Shown in pieces: positions 47,241-61,050 of a DNA stretch of 64,000 nucleotides (position 1 is the first letter of the stretch; each line of letters starts with the position of its first letter). Below the pieces are notes generated by a model that saw only the letters and a program-made list of their open reading frames with translations, was not told the origin of the DNA and made no database searches. The stretch is from assembly GCA_921293015.1 (NCBI GenBank), contig OV121091.1:40532839-40596838 (forward strand). Reading direction: 5' to 3'. The stretch comes from Phorcus lineatus. Taxonomy: Eukaryota > Mollusca > Gastropoda > Trochida > Trochidae. The position numbers and the translations under genes are program-made.

Positions 47241-47419
47241 AGAACGGAAATTTACCTATAAAATGGGAAAACATTTTGTTTTTATGTGTTAAATATTTTT
47301 TTCTGAAACAAGGATTTGGTTTCGTAGAGGCGTTAATGCAAGTAAATGGTTCCCAAAGTGTAAGTGCAAAAATGTGTTTCATGTTTGTTGGGGTCATTTC
47401 AAACAAGAATGGCATTAAA

Positions 47420-49625
47420 CTTCTTCATATCAAATTCTGTTTTTAATAGTACATATAATATGGATAAAATATTGTTTATTATTAAGATTAGGTGAAAGTT
47501 ATTCGTTGAAAACTCGTTGTTTTTCAGTTTAGTAGTACCTATTATTAGAATAGGAAAATGTATCTGCACAAAGAAAATCAAATACATGTATATGATCTTA
47601 TTTAGCAAGGTGGTTCACATACACAAAAAATGTGCATACAGCGCAGTATCAAATGTTTTGTAAACTATGTTAATCAAAATCTTGTGCCGTCTTTACTTTG
47701 CAATTGTTTGATGAGAAAAATCATTGTTGAATAAGAGTTTTTTAATTGTCCAGAATATTTCAAATTAACGAGTTGAGAACAAAACAAAATGGTACAGTCC
47801 AAATCTAAAGAAAGAGGCGTTAATTGTTCAGTATTTAAACGTAACATACTTTTGTACAAAAAGCCAGATTGCACTTTCGACACTGTTTGACAAAGGTATA
47901 AGGACGGGTACAGGGGGAATTTGCAGACTAACGCAAGCTGCCTTTAAATGTTTCAATACAAACACAATTATTCGTTTTGTCTTTGTGAAGAGATGAGCAG
48001 CGTGAACTGGGTGTCCTGTTTAGATCACTGAAACCTCCATCACTGCACCTCAAACGTGCAAGGATGGAATTCTGCATTAGTTGTTTGATGATGAGGGAGA
48101 TATATCTAAGCTTATAATGTCCTGACCTAACAGTGCAAAGTGTTTAGTAAACTGGGTGAATGGCACTGATAGCTTTAATGCAATGTGAACCAAACATGAT
48201 TAGACGGCTCTGAGTGCGAAAATAAATGAATAGCTTTATTGCGGTAATTACTTGATATGGTCACTTTTTATACGTTTTTCAACATTATTATCAAAAATTT
48301 TTAATTCGTTGTTTGTATATTCTACAACACCGAACAAGAAATTGGCTCGCTGTCCCACTCCAATATTAAACGTAATATATGATATAGCACCTGCTCTTTC
48401 TTAATAAAACTATCTATTCGATTGATAAAGACTCATTTATATTGACGTGTTAAAGGTTAAACCGTGTCGTAAGATGTAAAACACATTCTAAAGTAAATAC
48501 CCAGTTTATCATTTTAAGAACAGTCATCGACGTAACCCATATTAAAACAGCAATAGTCGGGAGAAAATGGTCAAACAGCAATGTTTGATTAGTTGAGGTG
48601 GATGTCGACACTTAGTGACTTAGATCAGGGACAATCTAATTTGGAGGTTCCTTAATTAATTAATCAATAAATTAATTATTAATCCCTGCTAAAGACTGAA
48701 AACTGAAGTTATTAAAACAAGAAAGAAGGTCAGTATTTGATGTAACCCCAATAAGCACCAAAAAAGTTGCTGACAAACGTCCCCTCTGAACAAGACGCTG
48801 AGGCCATTGGTTCCATTCCGTTTTGGTTATGCATTTGTTAGAAGAGCTCTAAATATGACTTGGAAATCCTCATGTGTTCAGACAGATTACAGAAGATTGG
48901 ACGAAATGAAGAAAAACTTGATTTTGCAATACTTTCCTCCAGGAGTGTGTATTGTCGTTTTTATTACCCTAAAAGAAACCATACGTAATATGAATAATGA
49001 GATTATTTATATATCCTGCTGAAATTTTCAATTGAAGGCTCAACGTTCAATGTTACCCTCAATTCATCTTTCGTTTTCATTGGCGTCATGAAGTTTGAGA
49101 ATAACTTCCAAGCATCAAAAATCGTTTTACAAACTGTACAAATATAAGTAAATATATGTTGTTTTTAACAAAGCGTGATCTACTACATAGTACATGGAAA
49201 TGAACGACTAAATCTTTTTTTCTGGTAACTACGTGTCTATGAATATGTTGTATATTTATCCATGTGTTTGAATTATGATTCCTTTTTCATTTTCCCATCC
49301 CAAAGTTCAGTTATACCCACATCAAAACCGTCTGTTGTCTGGTATACAGCTAACCCACGCTGAAGTATTTCCTTGTTTTGGTGGATGTTTCCGAGTCAAC
49401 ATGATGTTTGTGTCTGTCCATCCTGCCATGAAATGAAGCAGGACAACAACACGTGGTAAGTGTTTAAAGTGGGCGTGGTCTCGACACCATCATAAACAGC
49501 ACATGCAGCAACCTTGTCGACAAGGACTTTGTTCCACTTTTCAGCAAAAGGTCAATAAGAGAGTATGGATCTATTTCTAATTAATTTAAGAATTTTGTAA
49601 TCTAAAAGACTAACACTTTCGTCAT
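47420..49625. other. Intergenic region without a supported gene
   Basis: AT-rich; an AATTAATTAAT-type low-complexity run lies near 48650-48685. No coding or RNA feature is recognised. Confidence 0.5.
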
Positions 49626-49634
49626 TTGAAGCCT

Positions 49635-49862
49635 GACTGACTGATCTGTCTGTCTGTCAAAGCGTTTTTTATCTTTCTTCCTAAATCACAGACTAACAGA
49701 ATATCTTTCTATCTATCCATCCATCCATACATATCTCCATTCAACCAGCCATCCACCCGTCGTTGTATGCATTCATTAATCCATCTATCTATCCATCTTT
49801 CCATCAAGTCATCAGTCGAACCATGAAATCCTCCATCCATCCACCCATCTACTAAACCAACC
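49635..49862 (+). repeat. Tetranucleotide microsatellite region (CTGT, TCTA, TCCA)
   Basis: Starts with CTGACTGACTGATCTGTCTG, then, after a gap, imperfect TCTA/TCCA units from about 49700 to 49862. An eroded compound microsatellite. Confidence 0.85.
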
Positions 49863-50766
49863 AAATAATTAAATTCATTTCAATGTAATACGATGTCTTC
49901 ACTGACAGTGGTATTACAAATCAGCGTTGTAAGTGAAGGAGTCACAACTAGCACGATGCAACCTTAGCTTCAGGACTGCTAGTCAGGCTATACGACCCTG
50001 TGTGGTGTAAGGGGACGAGGCGTAGCCAGGTGTGGTCTACACTAGTTCAGCTCGTCGTAAACAACACGAATGTCGTGTTAAAACATTGTTTATTTTCCAA
50101 TATTTTTTTACAACTGCAACACGGGCGTAATTTCCGGAGATGTAGAATTATCTCATGACCTTGAAATTCAGCATGTTTGAATTATATACTTGTTTTTATA
50201 CGATACGTGTATGAGGTTGTTTTGTGGAACATTTTCAAAGAATTTCAGTAATTGATTTTTATCGGTTATTTTGATATTAAATATAAATCCGTTCGAGGTT
50301 TTTTTACTATGAGAGTAGAGTAAGAGAATTATTAAACTGGCGCTCAAATGGTGGGGTTCTGTATTTTGGCCCTTCGCGTACCTTGTATGTTTGAATAAAT
50401 ATATCCTAGTCTCGTAGACAATTATCTCGTATTGAATGGCAAGTGTACAAGGAAAACAGATTTGGCATATGGGTATAGAGAGAAACTTACTAATGAATAA
50501 TTAACGTTGTAAAATGCAATATTTTTCATGAGGCATCCCTACTGTGGTAAGTAATGGTAAAAACCTTGGTTTGTTCTTTTTAATCTATTGTTTACTTTTA
50601 TGAATATTTGTAAAGGAATGTTATTCTAATCCTTATCAAAAGTATTTGTCCGATTGGTAATCGTATTTGAAAATCATGTATGAACTACAAATTACAAAGC
50701 TTTATAGGTGATCAAGTTTTTTTAATATCTTCATGCGACATCATGCTTTTAACCTGTAGTTTTAAG

Positions 50767-51022
50767 ATACCTTCAACTCCTGAAACTGTCACTCAAAGAA
50801 ACAGACATGTAGAAGGTTAACCCAAAGACATCGTGGTTTGCACTGAGACCATGATGAATGAATACTCATAAGATTATTAAGTTTTGAATTCAAAATACCT
50901 TCAACTCCTGAAACTGTCACTCAAAGAAACAGACATGTAGAAGGTTAACCCAAAGACATCGTGGTTTGCAGTGAGACCATGATGAATGAATACTCATAAG
51001 ATTATTAAGTTTTGAATTCAAA
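50767..51022 (+). repeat. Two-copy tandem repeat, 128-base unit
   Basis: The unit from ATACCTTCAACTCCTGAAAC to GTTTTGAATTCAAA is repeated with period 128. I see one difference (CACTGAG versus CAGTGAG) apart from the edges, so the duplication is very recent or homogenised. Confidence 0.95.
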
Positions 51023-54000
51023 GCAACGAGTGATATTAGGAAGAATTTGCAATGAAAAATGACCTAAAATACCAAAAATGTCCTCTTTTTCTACCATACG
51101 TATCATTTTTTACTTTTAGGGAAAGAATGTTTTTTCTTTTCTAAAACAACAAAGTGATGGTAGGATAACTTCTTTGATTGGCAAAAGAACATTTAAGTCT
51201 GCCGTGACCTCGACTTCTTCAGGGTGAAGCGCCTCTACCTATTGTTACCTTTACCTGCTTCCAGAAGGTCTTTCATGGTCAAGATCTCGGTGACCTCGGG
51301 TCAAGGTCGATATCAAACCGGAACCACGTGACGTATTGTCTCTACGGCCAGTCAAATGACAGTCGTTATATTTTGAAGCTAGGAAATGGTTTGGCGTCCT
51401 TGCTGATGTTACTTTACTGCTACCGGAATGTGCGTTACATTCAAACAGATTTTACACGAATAGAGAATTCAGAGTATTTTGTTTTCCACAAAACAAAGCC
51501 ATTCTACATGTCGGTTTGTTTATCTGTCGCCTCAATGGCATTCCGTGGTAGAATAGTTTTTCTCTATTGAGTGACCTTTTTAAACCGGTTATGAAATTTC
51601 TCCAAAATTGCGATTTACAAATATCTCCATGTAAAAATTTAATAATTTTATTTCCGTTCATTTCTAATCATGTTTGCAGAACATTTTCAAATTTAAAAAA
51701 TTCAGCGTGTATAGTGTACACAAATATATAATGTATGCAGTCAAACTAAATTCGCGACTCAAACGAATCGCTCCTTTAAAATTGTGTTATTATGAAATCC
51801 TGTTGTAGGTGACACTATTTAAACTTAATTATCCTAGATCTTTAAGCTCACCAAGCAAGAAGCCCTCGAATCCGTATAAGATCTTTATCATTGTCCCCAT
51901 GAAGTAAGATGAGTCAATAATCAGATAGAACAAAAGGTAGGTAATCGGCTAACCTATGTTGAAACAAAAGGGAATTAATATCAATGTGGAAATTCCGAAA
52001 TTATTTAAGATTGCTCTTGGCCGAGAGAAATTTCCATCCCCTCCGGGTTCAACGTCTTATTTTTTATATTACATGGCTAAAAGACTGTACTTTTGTTAAT
52101 TCTCAAGAAAAAAATATTTTAACTGAAAAACTGACAAAAAATGATAACAAGGGTCATCAAAAGATGACATGTCCTACCTCTCCCCAATAAATTTCCACGT
52201 ATACATCTTAAAGTCACCATTTATTAAATTTCTAACTATACTATATCGATTTTGGGATTCTTGTAGGCGGTATTCAAGTACAAATCTAAATCTGTAGAGA
52301 GAAGACTTCATAATCTATCGATTGAGAGACCTGTCAAGCGATCAAAACACACCGTGATTTTCATTGTATTTTGTCTGATTTTCAATCGTGTCAACACACT
52401 GATGTGCCGATATTCGTTAAAAATCTCATACATTTGGTAATAACATGACAATTATTAGTTTTCAATGAAATTCAACACCCTTAGGGCGTCGAAGCCGAAA
52501 TCACACGAACACTAGTCTAGTTATATAACATTAATCGTCTACTTGGTTTAGATAAGTTTCCAAACTTACGCTTGACAAATAGTGAGGTTTTCAATCAGAA
52601 TCGCGACTTTATGCTGTAATATTGTCGCTCTACCGAACATATTAACAGAACAAAGATACTTTTCAGCAACATCTCGATAAAGTCCACCATTCATGAAGTT
52701 AAAATCAGAGTCAAAATCAAACACGGATTGGTGTTTTCCTTGAAAGAAAAAACAATATCATTATGCACAACTTCAATTTAGCAGCTTAAATACAGAGTTA
52801 AATAATTGAAACATATAATTTTTCAGAAATCTACGTATTGAAAAGCCACTACTACTGTTTGTAGGTTCATATAAACAAAAATCAAGATTTAATGACCTTT
52901 TTTAGTTCTGTTCAGGAACATTTTTTGTTAAGACGGAAATTATCGAGGATGGAGAGACATACAGTGTGCCATGGGATTACAAATCCGATCGATTGTTTTT
53001 TTTAAAAATAATGTATTGATAGAATAAATTTCAACTTAAATTTCGTTTCCAACACAAATACCCAGATTGAACCACCATATAACTATTAATGTTATAATGG
53101 ATGTGGAGTTTTCGAGAGCAAGGACGGAAACGTTGAAGTTCTGCAAGGTTTACTTGAATCAGTCATAAGGCCTTGCAAGTCATGCGTGGGAAAGTGCTGT
53201 GAACATAGGGCTGATTCTTGATTAGGTAACCCTTCGAAAATTTTGAGTATACTTTGTATCAATTTGTTTGTTACCTAAACAATTTCGAACCAATTACATC
53301 TTTAATGTATAACCAGATGAACATCAATACTTGTAAATGCTCTTTAATTGTTACGTTTCTCAGTTCACGGATTCCAACCGCTAGGGGTCGCTGGTGTTAA
53401 CAATGGGGACAAGGAGGTCTGACACAAGGTCATGTGACGACCCACTTCCCGTTGCCACGAATATTTCCAGAATCAGGCCTTCAAAAGCGCTTCGGAAGTT
53501 TTTCTTCATAAGAACAATACGTTATGATTCCTAACGCTCTGGCTCGATGTGGGGTCGCAGACGACTGTTAAGAAAGGCAAACATTATTGGCGGGAGTAAT
53601 ATGATTGAATATTAAGGAAATATTTACGATTAGTGTAACCGGAACGAGAAACAATTGCCTCTGAAAGGTTTTATGTATTTATGCTGGATCTATGGTAGGG
53701 AGTGAAAGCCGACTGTTCCCTTTGAGGTTTCAATATACTTGTGTCCTTTCACTGTTGCTTGGATCTTTTTGAATTTGGAATATTTCTAAGACTCTAATGC
53801 TAATATTAAGGAAAATGAATTCCAAACGTTTATTCAACAAGCTAAACTTGCAATTTTTTGTGACATGGTGTTTAAAATTATAGCACAGACATTTAGTACA
53901 TTCATATTTTGACACGGCATCGATATAAACTTCTCCAAAGTAGTAAGACATAGAATTTTATAAGCTCTTTTAGCACAAAGGTAGTCAGAGAAACATCCGT

Positions 54001-55341
54001 TAACATTGGCATACGACTTTCTTAGTTTATAGAGAGCTTCGAAACTCTAGGCCCTCACGATTTAAGTGAACATAGAGAATTCCATACCGACACCTTTGTA
54101 GATATTTGTTTCCGACAATTTGACATTCATATCACACCATTTAAACAACGTTTCCAACATATTAAGATGGTTCGCTTCCTATAACCCATATATATACGAA
54201 TAGGAGTTATGTTTTTATTGTAATGATATTTCGCTGCACTTACATTTACTAAAATATTTTCATTCACATTTCAAAATTACAATGATTAAATTTTATAAGT
54301 TAAATTTTTATTTAAATGCAGAATGAAAGTCAGAAAACCGTCAGTTAAAACCCGTTTTAACCAGAACTGTTTGTTCGAGTAAGATTGACCCTGGTTTCTT
54401 CTGGTTTCAATATACAGCCACTCAACGTGCGTAATGGGGCTCGTATGGTGAACGTTACCCCCGAAATTCATATTCTGATGTATATTATGCGTCCTGAGCT
54501 AGAACTAGTGCATGGTGCTACTATAAGAAATGAACGGAAATAGAAGAAATGTATTTTCTTTTGAATTCTAGGTATATATCGTGAATTTGAACTAACACTC
54601 GGTGCCGACATAAAATAGCTTTTCGTGTTCTTGGCTAGATTTATAGGTGAATATTGCTGGTCAGGACCACAGCTTGCAGTTATAATGCTATTAAACCTGA
54701 AATGCACCTTTGTCAGCAAGTCTAGATTTCGAAATAACGACACATCCAACTTCTCCGAGGCTCCTTTCCTATATTTGATAAAAAAAAATTTTTTTAATCT
54801 AGCCAATAGCTTATGCAATATTCTAGAAGTTTTCACGTTTTACTACAATGCAAGAATGTTTATAGCCATAGGTTCATATACGTTAAGATGTAAGTTTGGT
54901 AAATAATTGTATATAGATTCACTGTCCTCAGGGTTTCAAATGGTAATAGTCTCCCAAATCAAGAAAAATCCTTCGTCTCATAATGTATACATCAAGCCAT
55001 CTATCTATGAGTCGGCTAATTTCAATATCTGGACACATCGAGATCACAGAAGAAATTAACTGAAGTAAAAGAGTCATTGGTTATGTAGCTCATCAGTCTC
55101 GGCAAGAGTTAGTACTAAGGTTTTATATTCATAGTGGGGTTTTTTTCAGGCAAGTATCCATATTGCCTTTAAAATGGATTTTGTATGACCTGTCAAGTGG
55201 ACCTTGAATTCTTAAAACATAGTCTCTACAACCGTAATTGACTCTTCAGCTAAGAATCATCTCATTGTGTTTCTCTCATATTGTCCATCCTTTCATCTTA
55301 CCATAGAGTGTGAATGTGTAGAAGGGGATCTGTCAAAAAAA
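51023..55341. other. Intergenic region without a supported gene
   Basis: AT-rich. Around 51195-51335 there are several GTGACC and GGTCAAGGTC words, including TGACCTCGGGTCAAGGTCG, similar to nuclear-receptor half-sites and to mollusc GACCTTGA repeats. A 122-codon minus-strand frame at 54468-54836 has no family match. Confidence 0.4.
54008..54056 (-). mobile_element. Half copy of the palindromic MITE-like element, inverted
   Basis: Read on the minus strand: GAGGGCCTAGAGTTTCGAAG, then CTCTCT and AACTAAGAAAGTCGTA. It matches the arm consensus of 34864-34980 and the half copy at 42843, here in opposite orientation. Confidence 0.55.
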
Positions 55342-55921
55342 TAACAACTGAAAAATATCTACTTTTTCAAGCATCTAGGATTGTGCTACCCAGAGAATTT
55401 TTATATTAAGGATTTTAAGTACTGTTTTATGCATAACTTCACCTTCAACCTCTACAGATCGCTACCGAGTTGTTTTATCCTGAGATGTCTGAGGCTATGC
55501 ACCAAGAGAGACCCTCTTCGGATCTTGTACTGATTACAACAGAAAAAATCTCTACTTTTTCAAACATCTAGGATTGTGTTACCCAGAGAATTTTTTATAT
55601 TAAAGGATTTTAAGTACTGTTTTATGCATAACTTCACCTACAATCTCTACAGATCGCTACCGAGTTGTTTTATCCTGAGATGTCTGAGGCTATGCACTAA
55701 GAGAGACCCTCTTCAGATCTTGTACTGATTACAACAGAAAAATCTCATTTTTTCAAGCATCTAGGATTGTGCTACCCAGAGAATTTTTTATATTAAAGGA
55801 TTTTAAGTACTGTTTTATGCATAACTTCACTTACAACCTCTACAGACCGAGTACTTCTATCCTGAGATGTCTAAGGCTATGCACCAAGAGAGACCCTCTT
55901 CAGATCTTGTACCGATTACAG
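55342..55921 (+). repeat. Three-copy tandem array, 193-base unit
   Basis: The unit runs CTACTTTTTCAAGCATCTAGG, ..GTGCTACCCAGAGAATTTTT, ATTTTAAGTACTG, CATAACTTCACC, CTCTACAGATCGCTACCGAG, ATCCTGAGATGTCTGAGGC, CACCAAGAGAGACCCTCTTC, ..CTTGTACTGATTACAAC. Copies begin near 55350, 55543 and 55737, with matching points 193 bases apart. The third copy lacks several bases around CAGACCGAGTAC. Copies differ at only a few positions. A 65-codon frame in copy 3 is a by-product. Confidence 0.92.
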
Positions 55922-58068
55922 GGACCCTGGAGCAGTAAACATTGGCGTGGCACTTCATACTCCTGACTCTTCATGTAGCAGATGATCTGTGGTATTACAC
56001 CCGGAAAACGTTTTTACTCCCATTTTGTTTGATTGTTTGAAGACATGCTGTAGCAATCAAGTTTATTTTGCAACATTTTGATGAAGAGTATTTGATACTT
56101 TGTGGTTTGCAGACCTCTTACGCCGTAAGTGGTTGATTGGTTTGGTTAAATGTATTTACGTTAAAAAAACCAAGACATATTATCATGTGACTATTTCATT
56201 CTTAAGAATAATTTGAATATTTATACGGTTTCAGAAATTTTGAAGAAATCAAAATCTATGATGATGAATTGATTACTTCTAGAGATATTCATACTGTTTT
56301 CCGATATTTAAATAAAATAGTTGTCCGGGAAGTGAATCGTGAATAGAGTTCGCTTCATAAGCAATGAACTAATCAATCATCATCGCAGTAATTTCATACA
56401 ATTGCCTCCCTACCTATCATTAAATGGAAGAGGTTTGATTGAGATAATTGTTGGCATATTTGTACCCCCATTTGTACCAGTCGCTCCGATGAGACAGTTT
56501 AACCTGGCTACAATGGTTATTGTTTTACTTTTCATGTATTTGTTGAACACAAAAGTGCCCGTTTCTCACGCAGGTTAACCAAGGGATAAACGTCTATTTG
56601 AATTAGATCACGTGTATTTTATGGCAACCTAAGCCCTTTTTTATTTGAATTTAAACAAGCAATGCTCATTCAATGTTTATGTCTATTTGAGCAATCTCAT
56701 TGCAATCAATAGAAGTTTAGCTTCGTATATCTCTGTGTTTCTGATCTAAATACAACCTCACAGCGGTCGTGTAACCTTCCGTAAATTGAAGCAATCGGAG
56801 GCCCGCTAAAATATCATATCGTAGCTATGGTGTTCTAGCCTTGTCACTGATTGGCTAGAGTGCATGTCAAATGACACTACTCCTAGGGAACAGTATACAG
56901 ATCAATAATGCAGCGAGGTACGAGTGATAGGTTTGATCTGATTTCAATAAGATTGATATTTAGAACACGTCCTTCTGTAAAGACAATACCCATAGAGACG
57001 CTAAATGAACGATTCTTTTTTTCAGATATAAAACTTTGGAGCGTCTGGATTAAAATAAAAATGTCCTATGTATTATTTCAGTTTTTTAAATCTTTGCAAT
57101 TCAAAGTAGTATTTTAAATTCAAATTTTCGCATTCATATATGAATATGTAAAAGATCAGTTGTAAGTCCCTTTAACACTGGAATTTTGTTAACTTAATTT
57201 TTTCTTCAATTTGAAGAATTTGATATTTAAGATATTTCGGAACCTGCTACTTGAAGACCATGCAATGGACACCATATGCTCGCGCGTCTCCCTGGCTGCA
57301 GGCTCGACCTTCACTCTCTTTGTGCTGGAGTTTGTCGTTTTTAGAAGACTCGAATGTAAAAAAGAATTTGTTAAATAACATGGTCCAAAACATTCATATG
57401 CAACATTCTTCCAGCATGTTTTATCTTTTATACGGACTTGAGAAAAATTAAAAGTATATTACTTAAGGAAGAATTTTTGTTAATTTAAATGTGTACTTAG
57501 AGCAGGAAGTGGCTGTATAATATAACCTTAAACCATATCCGATTACTTTGTATTCGCACTACGGTATACGTAGATAGTGAATCCTTTCAAAAACAATGAT
57601 ATTAACTTAATGTTTTATAAATCGTAGTGCAGTTATTTGAATTATTCATTTGTTACGCTGTTACTTGTCCATTGTATTCAAGAAGGACACATGACCTTTG
57701 GTTTGTAAACAGTGATTAATGCATATGCATGAACGCTTATTTCCTGAAAATGATTTCAGACCATTGATTTCTATCGAAACCTCATTAACTTGGCACAGAC
57801 GTTTTAAACATTGATTCATGGCCATTGGTCATTAGCAAAGAAATGTTTTTTACCATCTGTTTCATATAACTATGGTTTAATGACCAGTTGTTTCATGTCA
57901 CAGTGATTGCAGGCAATTGATTAAATAATACGGCGTTTCATAACACTCCCTTTTAAGTAAAAGCATTAGATGCTGAACATCGTGCCATATACCATGTTCC
58001 TAGGTGGATTTTTGTAGACCCATGGTTTTGTAACACCCTCATATCTGACCAATTGTTTTATATGTTTC
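55922..58068. other. Intergenic region without a supported gene
   Basis: AT-rich; short frames only. A CCCTTTAAC word near 57170 resembles the end of the element described at 58069-58517. Confidence 0.45.
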
Positions 58069-58517
58069 TTAAAGTGACACAGAGTATTTTTTAGGAATTT
58101 TTATGTTCCTTAAATAAGAGCAAAATTACCATATGTCCTCAGTTAGTCAAATCGCCCACCTAACTCGCACCTTTATCTCCAAAATTCCAAAATGATAATG
58201 ATAAATGAAAATCGGCCATATGAATGTTAGGAGGTCGAAATTCTGCGTACATTTTACATTAATATTGGTTTAAAAACTTAATTAATACTACCAATCTATA
58301 TTTACATTTGTGTCTGTAAACATAAGTTTCCAAAATTGCGGTTGAGTCATTGACGCGCGTCACTGTCCGGTTTTCGATCACAAATCGAGACTTTAACCTA
58401 TTTTATTGTCAGGATACTGAACTCATAAGCATTAAGATGCTAATTTTTGGAAATAACAACCACTTCTCGATAAAATAACACTATTTAGTAAGTTTGGCAT
58501 ATTTGACTCCCTTTAAC
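58069..58517 (+). mobile_element. About 449-base repeat element, copy 1, with TTAAAG ends
   Basis: It starts TTAAAGTGACACAGAGTAT and ends (read inward from the other side) GTTAAAGGGAGTCAAATATG. The copy at 61051-61492 is the same element inverted. Matching blocks in order include GAAATTCTG-GT, ATTTTGG/CAAAATT-G, GACGCGCGTCA against a TGGCGCG block, TTTTCGATCACAAAT, and CTTCTCGATAAAATAA. The ends are imperfect terminal inverted repeats. No coding capacity: a non-autonomous DNA transposon is the simplest reading. Confidence 0.72.
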
Positions 58518-61050
58518 TATCGGCTTCTTATTATCATGTTTCCTGAAAATTGTTTCTGGTTTTATGTTGAATCAAATTTCAGGTTCTTATAACTTAAAAT
58601 CCATGGTCGTTTGCTTTAAATTGTTCTAGGATATAGTTTTTGTAAAGGCCTTCGTTTTCATATAACAAAGATACTTAACCTCTTGCTTTGAAGAAATTGT
58701 TTCGCGACCATTAATTCCATATGACAATGATTACTATATCTGATTTTGGTTTCACATGATTATGACCATTGGAAAATTATTATGAAGCACATAAACACAA
58801 GAAATCCAGAGCCCTAAAAAATTTGCTCGTGACATGTCAAACTGACACGTGAATTTAAAGGATGCGTAAACACTTGTTTAGGCTTTGAAGCGTACGTAAA
58901 CGACCATCAGGTGTAATTCTTTGAATGCATGAAGGTTATCAGAAGGTTGCTGTTTTCCTTCATTAAAACTTATCGAGGTTTTATGAGGATTCCTGTAGTG
59001 ATAAGACATGTGACTGTCTAAAATTCACGCTTCTTTCTCTACTACTGTTTATACTAACACAAATATTTTCTGTAGAAAATTTCAATTCAAATGAAAATCA
59101 ATGAAATCAAGATTTTTCATAAAAAAGGACTTCATTCATTCCAGTTTAAGTAGCTTTCAAGGACTTTATATCTGTGAGAATATGTCTTCATCTTGGTTTG
59201 TATTTCCATCTATACCTTTCGAAACCATAGAAACCAATTACTATTTTTAAAAAAGGGAATTAGCTTCTTTTTTTATATCATGAGGTTGTTTGAAAGTATA
59301 TCTTATTCCCTTTTAACATTTATCAATAACTGTTGTAATTTTGTCAATCTCCTTGAAGATCTGATTAATATAAGTAAACCAACACTGAAATACGCCGGAC
59401 ATAGTAATTTATTAAAAATTTGTTAAAATCGATTAACGTAAGTGGCAAAAATGGATGCTCAAATTCATTACTAATAAACTGTTTCGATTGATTTGAAGTT
59501 GAGGCCTTGTGGTATAAACATATTTTAATTTCATGATGAACGTCAGATTGTGATCAAGGCATTTGGCTATTTTAATGCCGCACCAATAACAGAATTCAGC
59601 AAGCTGGATATAAAACATAAAAACGAAATCGGGAAATACAAAACTAGCGAAAAACAATATTTGTCAGTGGTTTGTCACTCTGTTAGTTAGTTAAACTGAT
59701 TTTGTCTTAGTGAAATCCATGAAAGGAACAAATCGTTTGGCAGCAAATAAATACGTTACACAGTTAACAATAAATTTCCCAAAACTTTCTTTCAAAGTGT
59801 CGGTTTGAAATCATATGAAGTTCTCGACCTGTTAAGAGGAACAAGGATATGAAAAGTTCTCACTTTGTTTTCAAATGCATTTTACTTTCGAACGATCCAC
59901 TTCATCCAAAAATCCAACCCAAGACGGTTATCTTTAAAATTCCTATACCCATTTCACTTCAATGACTGCCCGAATTTCAAAAGGTCATCTACTTAATCTC
60001 GACAAATGTTTACACCCACACTCCATTCCGCATGTTATTAACTGTTTTTCTGTTTAAAACCAAGCGTTGACAGTTCCGATTTTAAACCTCCCGCGGTGGA
60101 AGTAATCTCAGGATTCCTCATTCCTAGAGGTAAACAACTCTTTGTTTGGGAAAATAGCCTCTATATTTATATAGTTTCCTCCTTGAGGCTGGTCTTTAAC
60201 GCATTATTCTATTTCAGAACAGTCAACCGAACATTATCTGAAAGGTCAGAATATCAATCGTCCTAATGTATTGATTAAAGGTGCCACAGGAACGCAATAT
60301 TTCCTGTAAAGCTGGGGATGGATTGGGGTTTAGGAGGGGGGGTGATCGAGGTTTAGATGGGGATGGCTCTTTGAAGTATGATAAACGTTGCTCTATATTG
60401 TTCGTTTCAATAAGGTTGATAAGGCAAGGGCCGATGATATGGCATTACAATAAAACTCTTTTATCTAAACGAAAATACAAAAGTTATTCCTTTGTCCTGA
60501 ATATATGTCAAACATACTTATGTCTTTCAATGTGATTGAATGTATAAGTTTTGACAAACATAGGTCTACATCGTTCAATGGACGATCGATTTATTGACTT
60601 ATCTTAAATCTTAAAATAATGATGTAAGAAACTTTGTTTACAAATTGTTTAACATCAGTGCATTAGAAGATTAAGTTCATGTTTTGTTTTTGGCAAATAA
60701 CCACATCTTCGTTGAAAATATATTTCATCCAAAACATCTACTATTTCATGTTTAAAGATGTGAAAATCATGAGAAATGTGCCCTTTATTTGGGGGGGGGG
60801 GGGGGGTGTATTTAGGAAATACATTTAAGTAAGAATTAACCGCGAATAGTCTATGCTGAGTCAGAAATACAGCTATCTGTTGTTACAACAGATGACTTAA
60901 GAAAACGTTGCTATCTTAATCTTTTTTTTAATATATTATATGACAATCGAATGACGTCTCCTAAACGAAAAATGCTTCCAAACAAACGATTTTAACTTTA
61001 TATTGATGACAAAAATATGTGAAATGTTCAAGGGGCACATATAGTACGTT
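58518..61050. other. Intergenic region between the two inverted element copies
   Basis: AT-rich. Contains a 16-base G run at 60791-60806. No gene is recognised. Confidence 0.5.
60791..60806 (+). repeat. Poly-G run of 16
   Basis: TTTATTT, 16 consecutive G, TGTATTT. G-quadruplex-capable and prone to length error in sequencing. Confidence 0.9.

Noticed and set aside
49700..49862. CRISPR-like array
   Set aside because: The regular words are a TCTA/TCCA microsatellite without spacer-repeat structure.
55342..55921. Repeated coding domains
   Set aside because: Frames are not kept open across the three copies and each contains stops; it is a non-coding tandem array.
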